NCBI GenBank assembly: GCA_937967755.1 | Contig: CALBTA010000259.1 | Span: 1-6,784, forward strand | Length of the DNA: 6,784 nt | Direction of reading: 5' to 3' | DNA from: an uncultured Planctomycetaceae bacterium | Lineage (GTDB): Bacteria > Planctomycetota > Planctomycetia > Pirellulales > Pirellulaceae | Shown: piece by piece, positions 4,401-6,784 of the stretch | Layout of the letters: each line of letters begins with the position of its first letter | Position numbering within the stretch: the first letter of the stretch is position 1 | The notes under the pieces: generated by a model | What the model was told of the DNA's origin: nothing | Database searches by the model: none | The model's input: only the letters and a program-made list of their open reading frames with translations | Translations under genes and position numbers: made by a program

Positions 4401-6784
4401 CTCGCCTATTGGTGGTTGGATGATCTGTCGGCAGATCACGATCTGCTGCGCGGGCCGGGTGCCAAACTCGAAGGCGCGGTAGCGTTGTTCCTCGAAGGCG
4501 TGCCGTTTGAAAAGCTCGACGATCAAACCCACGAAAACCGGGCAGCGCAAATGGCGGGGGGCCGCGTCGTCACACCGGGGTTGTTCGGCGGTACATACAC
4601 CGCCGAGTTCTGGTTCGAAAATCGTCTGCCCAACGACGCCCGTCCGGTGACCGGATACCTTTTCTCCCGCGGGCCGGACGGGGCGGAGGACTGTCCCGGC
4701 GATCACCTGGGAATTATGGGAACGCACGACGCCGAAAACGCCGGGCGGCTGTTCTTCTTCAACGGCAACGCCCGGAATGAAACCGCCACCGGCAAGACGC
4801 GGATTCAACCGTTCACCTGGAACCATGTCGCCCTGGTCCGTGATGGCAACCGCGTGCAGGTTTATCTCAACGGGCAGATTGAAATCGACGCGGAGGTTGA
4901 GCGCACGATTGCAGGCAACGATCTTGCGCTCCGTGAATTTCCGCTGTTCTTCGGCGGCCGCAGTGATAACTTCGCGAACTTTGCCGGGAAGTTGGATGAG
5001 ATTGCGCTGTTTGACAAGGTGCTTTCGGGTGATGACATCGCGAAGCATTTTGCTTCCGCCGGGATTGAAGTTGCGAAGCCGCGAGCGGCGGCTGACCGCT
5101 TGCCGGCTTCGCCTTTGAGCCCTGAAGATTCGCTGAAGCACCTCCACGTCCGTCCCGGCATGAAAGTGGAACTGGTCGCGGCCGAGCCATTGGTGCGTGA
5201 CCCGGTGGCGTTCGACTGGGGGCCGGACGGCAAGTTGTGGGTGGTTGAATATCTCGACTACCCGACCGGCATCGACGGCAAGGGAACGGGCGGCGGGCGG
5301 GTGGTGTTCCTGGAAGATGAGAACAGCGACGGGCGTTACGACCAGTCGACGCTGTTCCTCGACAAGCTGAATTTTCCGACCGGCGTAATGGCCTGGCGCG
5401 ACGGCGTGCTGATTACCGCCGCGCCCGATATCCTCTTCGCGAAAGACACCGACGACGACGGGAAGGCCGATGCCGTTGAGAAACTTTACACCGGATTTCA
5501 CGAGGCGAACCAGCAGCTTCGCGTCAACGGGTTGCGTTGGGGTTTGGACAACTGGATTCACTGCGCCAGCGGCAGCCACCACGCCGGCTATGGGAAGGAA
5601 AGCAAGATTAAATCGACCAAGACGGGCGAACTGGTGCATATTGGGGCACGCGACTTCCGCATCCAGCCGGACGAAGGTCTGATCGAACCGACCAGCGGCC
5701 CTTCGCAATTCGGCCGCAACCGCGACGCCTGGGGCAACTGGTTCGGCACGCAGAACGCCAAGCCGATGTTTCACTATGTGCTGGAAGATCGCTACCTGCG
5801 GCGGAACCCGCACGTGACCTACCCGCAGTCGCAAATTCTGATCAGCGACGTTCCCGGCCAACGCCCCGTCTTCGCCCGCAGCCAGCCCGGTAAGTTTCAG
5901 CACGCCTCGCAAGCGGGGCGTTTTACTTCCGCCAACAGTGCGATGATTTACGGTGACGAGTTGCTCGGCGAGGAGTTCATCGGCAATTCGTTCGTCAGCG
6001 AGCCGGTGCATAATCTGGTGCATCGCGAAATTGTTGAGCGCAACGGCGTGACGTTCAAAAGCCACAAACCAAAGGACGAAGAGCAGACCGAATTCCTCTC
6101 CAGCGAAGACACCTGGTTCCGCCCCACGACCATCCGCACTGGCCCCGACGGCGCGCTGTGGGTTGCTGACATGTACCGCGAGATCATCGAACACCCCCGC
6201 TGGGTCAGCGATGATTTGAAGCCGATCGTTGACACCCGCAACGGCACCGACCGCGGGCGGATCTATCGTATCTATCCCGAAGGGGCGAAGCCGCGAGCGA
6301 TTCCGCGGATTGACGAGTTGAAGCCCGAGGCGCTCGCCGCGCTGCTGGAAAGCCCGAGCGCGACAATCCGCGACATCGCGCAGATGCGCATCATCAACGA
6401 GCAACTGAAGGAAGCCGCCCCGGCGCTGCGGAAGTTGGCGACCGATCACCATCGACCGCAGACGCGGCTGCAAACGCTTTGCACGCTGCAAGGGCTGGAT
6501 GCTCTGGATGCTGCGTTTCTTCGCGGGCCGTTGAACGACAAGCACCCTGGTGTTCGCGCCGCCGCGGTCCGGCTGCTGGAACCGTTCATCGCGAAGGTCT
6601 GCCCCGATGGCGGGCCGCTGCTGGGCATGCGTGAAGACTCGGATGCCGCCGTGCGTTTGCAACTTGCCCTCTCGACCGGCGAGTGGGTGTTTCGCGGCGG
6701 AGGCCATTTGCTGATGCGGTTGGCGGCCGAAGATTCAGACGACCCTTTCCTCGTCGCTGCGGTATTAAGTTCGCTCAACGAAAC
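1470..6784 (+). CDS. Giant secreted fusion: two neutral-ceramidase-like domains, LamG-like domain, PVC-type dehydrogenase, HEAT-like repeats (3'-truncated)
   Basis: One frame runs without a stop from the ATG at 1470 to the window edge, at least 1771 residues. Residues 1-26 are a signal peptide (hydrophobic core, GNA before EDA). Residues 33-474 and 511-951 are two neutral/alkaline ceramidase-like domains, each with ATHTHSAP (H119/H121; H597/H599), a second histidine (H242; H719), PNEVF (E409; E882) and NGAEGYIP (Y439; Y912), matching the zinc-ligand order of that family. The family nucleophile motif GDxS reads GDTN (291-294) and GDLH (766-769), so ceramidase activity is doubtful. Residues 970-1195 are a LamG-like jelly roll (AEFWF, then WNHVALVRDG, YLNG and KLDEIALF). 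Residues 1217-1605 match the PVC-type membrane-bound dehydrogenase propeller (GPDGKLWVVEYLDYP, GPSQFGRNRDAWGNWFG, FRPTTIRTGPDGALWVADMY), with two calcium-type DxDxDG loops at 1283-1291 and 1326-1334. Residues 1612-1771 look like HEAT helices. A C-terminal c-type cytochrome is common in relatives and would lie outside the window. The role is probably extracytoplasmic hydrolysis plus oxidation of an unknown substrate. Domain families are secure; the substrate is not. Confidence 0.9.
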   Translation, partial: MARLCWLSVGIALLASWLFATPHGNAEDAKVLKAGAHAIDITPERLPVLVNGGMYSRNAGGVVDRLHARCIVLDDGTTKIAIVVVDSCMVPRDLLDEAKALAAKATGIPVNRMLISATHTHSAPAAMGALGTDRDDAYCAFLPARIARGIQLAHDNLELARVGWAKSRDPENVYHRRWLMKEGKAATNPFSGKTNDRAQMNPGHNNPNKIRRTGTVDDEVWVLSIQSTEGRPIALLANYSTHYAGSPALSSDYFGAFAEKIEKELTLTLGKGGQERRAPPPVAIMSNGTSGDTNCIDFTRGDRRKFTYHTVAEDTARAAMEAYEKIKYVDYAPIEMEESLLTLDVRMPTDDEVAKAKAFLATEEGKKLRSIKAVYARETVLLSEMPATRQLKIQAIRIGGLGITAMPNEVFTATGLAIKKESPLAATFNISLANGAEGYIPPPDQHKLGGYTTWRARTSCLEEEAEPKIRAEVLKLLKKVASVEREAQTNQEDNAEEARPSLETCSTGEFRAGAYAIDITPTKFPVVVNGNFTEQSARAAHGKLHARCLVLEDGKERIAIAIVDSLMMPRELIDEAKRLAAKATGIRADRMLIAATHTHSAPSVMGCLGSGTDDAYIPFLTEQIARGIHLASERVAPAKMGFAVLQADEHTHCRRWLTRPDRVGTDPFGQKNVRAMMHPGYQNANYLGPAGPVDAGLSILAIQSTSGSPIAVLANYSMHYFGAAPVSADYFGPFCDVLQEKIDAQTEDAQRGDHPLVAMMSQGTSGDLHWMDYSQPRRRTSMDEYARQVAGIAFEAYEKIEYESDISLAMDQLKVELERRTPDEQRLAWAKDIVEKLGDGKPKSRGEIYAREAVLLHEQPRRELILQAIRIGDVGITALPNEVFGITGLRLKHESPLPKTFNISLANGAEGYIPTPQQHRLGGYTTWPARTAGLEEKAEPTIVEGLLRALEKVSGQRRRYYPLPRNRYSVTLREAEPLAYWWLDDLSADHDLLRGPGAKLEGAVALFLEGVPFEKLDDQTHENRAAQMAGGRVVTPGLFGGTYTAEFWFENRLPNDARPVTGYLFSRGPDGAEDCPGDHLGIMGTHDAENAGRLFFFNGNARNETATGKTRIQPFTWNHVALVRDGNRVQVYLNGQIEIDAEVERTIAGNDLALREFPLFFGGRSDNFANFAGKLDEIALFDKVLSGDDIAKHFASAGIEVAKPRAAADRLPASPLSPEDSLKHLHVRPGMKVELVAAEPLVRDPVAFDWGPDGKLWVVEYLDYPTGIDGKGTGGGRVVFLEDENSDGRYDQSTLFLDKLNFPTGVMAWRDGVLITAAPDILFAKDTDDDGKADAVEKLYTGFHEANQQLRVNGLRWGLDNWIHCASGSHHAGYGKESKIKSTKTGELVHIGARDFRIQPDEGLIEPTSGPSQFGRNRDAWGNWFGTQNAKPMFHYVLEDRYLRRNPHVTYPQSQILISDVPGQRPVFARSQPGKFQHASQAGRFTSANSAMIYGDELLGEEFIGNSFVSEPVHNLVHREIVERNGVTFKSHKPKDEEQTEFLSSEDTWFRPTTIRTGPDGALWVADMYREIIEHPRWVSDDLKPIVDTRNGTDRGRIYRIYPEGAKPRAIPRIDELKPEALAALLESPSATIRDIAQMRIINEQLKEAAPALRKLATDHHRPQTRLQTLCTLQGLDALDAAFLRGPLNDKHPGVRAAAVRLLEPFIAKVCPDGGPLLGMREDSDAAVRLQLALSTGEWVFRGGGHLLMRLAAEDSDDPFLVAAVLSSLNE
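1566..2891 (+). repeat. Intragenic duplication, copy 1 (ceramidase-like domain A)
   Basis: This encodes residues 33-474 of the large protein and pairs with 3000-4322. Around the first histidine motif (HARC to HSAP) 42 of 58 residues are identical by eye. At the DNA level, 2751-2831 matches 4170-4250 at about 67 of 81 bases. Other stretches, such as the region after the first zinc motif, have diverged much more. The family's C-terminal immunoglobulin-like domain is not seen after either copy. Confidence 0.85.
3000..4322 (+). repeat. Intragenic duplication, copy 2 (ceramidase-like domain B)
   Basis: This encodes residues 511-951. It starts directly at the domain (FRAGAYAIDITP) with no second signal peptide, joined to copy 1 by a Glu/Ala-rich linker of about 35 residues. 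Motif offsets to copy 1 are 478, 477, 473 and 473 residues in order, so the copies differ by only a few small indels. No start codon with a ribosome binding site or in-frame stop in the linker suggests a separate gene. Confidence 0.85.

Noticed and set aside
4269..6707. An 812-codon open frame on the minus strand
   Set aside because: It lies wholly antisense to the large fusion gene, whose frame carries recognisable domain motifs throughout. The minus-strand translation shows no family motif and has a composition typical of antisense frames in GC-rich genes.

Overview
The window looks like chromosomal DNA of a planctomycete (Planctomycetota; a Pirellula-type lineage is plausible). It is GC-rich, about 60 % by eye. 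It combines a ThuA-type protein, a secreted EF-hand protein with an Asp/Arg/Gly-rich tail, and a membrane-bound-dehydrogenase domain of the Pirellula/Verrucomicrobium type. That last domain is close to diagnostic for the PVC superphylum. All three genes supported here are on the plus strand.

Layout. Bases 1-411 hold the 3' end of a ThuA-domain gene that starts outside the window. Bases 412-531 are a short spacer with a good ribosome binding site. Bases 532-1305 encode a 257-residue secreted protein with one canonical EF-hand loop and a long tail built from a decaying 14-residue repeat rich in Arg, Asp, Gly and His. A strong intrinsic terminator (1335-1370) closes this unit. A weak candidate promoter and a ribosome binding site follow.

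From 1470 to the right edge at 6784 runs one uninterrupted reading frame of at least 1771 codons with no stop. It encodes a secreted multidomain protein: signal peptide, two tandem neutral-ceramidase-like domains, a LamG-like jelly roll, a PVC-type glucose/sorbosone-dehydrogenase-like beta-propeller, and then HEAT-like helices running off the window. In other proteins of this group a c-type cytochrome module often follows, and it may lie just downstream.

How the parts may work together (inference). The large protein would join a zinc-dependent amide-hydrolase fold, a sugar-binding jelly roll and an oxidoreductase module in one exported polypeptide, suggesting breakdown of an amidated or N-acylated glycan or lipid outside the cytoplasm. 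Both ceramidase-like copies keep the zinc-ligand positions (His, His, Glu, Tyr) but lack the serine that is the nucleophile in true neutral ceramidases. The substrate should therefore not be assumed to be ceramide. ThuA-like and PVC dehydrogenase domains are common in the large secreted-protein repertoire of planctomycetes, so the neighbouring ThuA gene fits the setting but does not prove a shared pathway.
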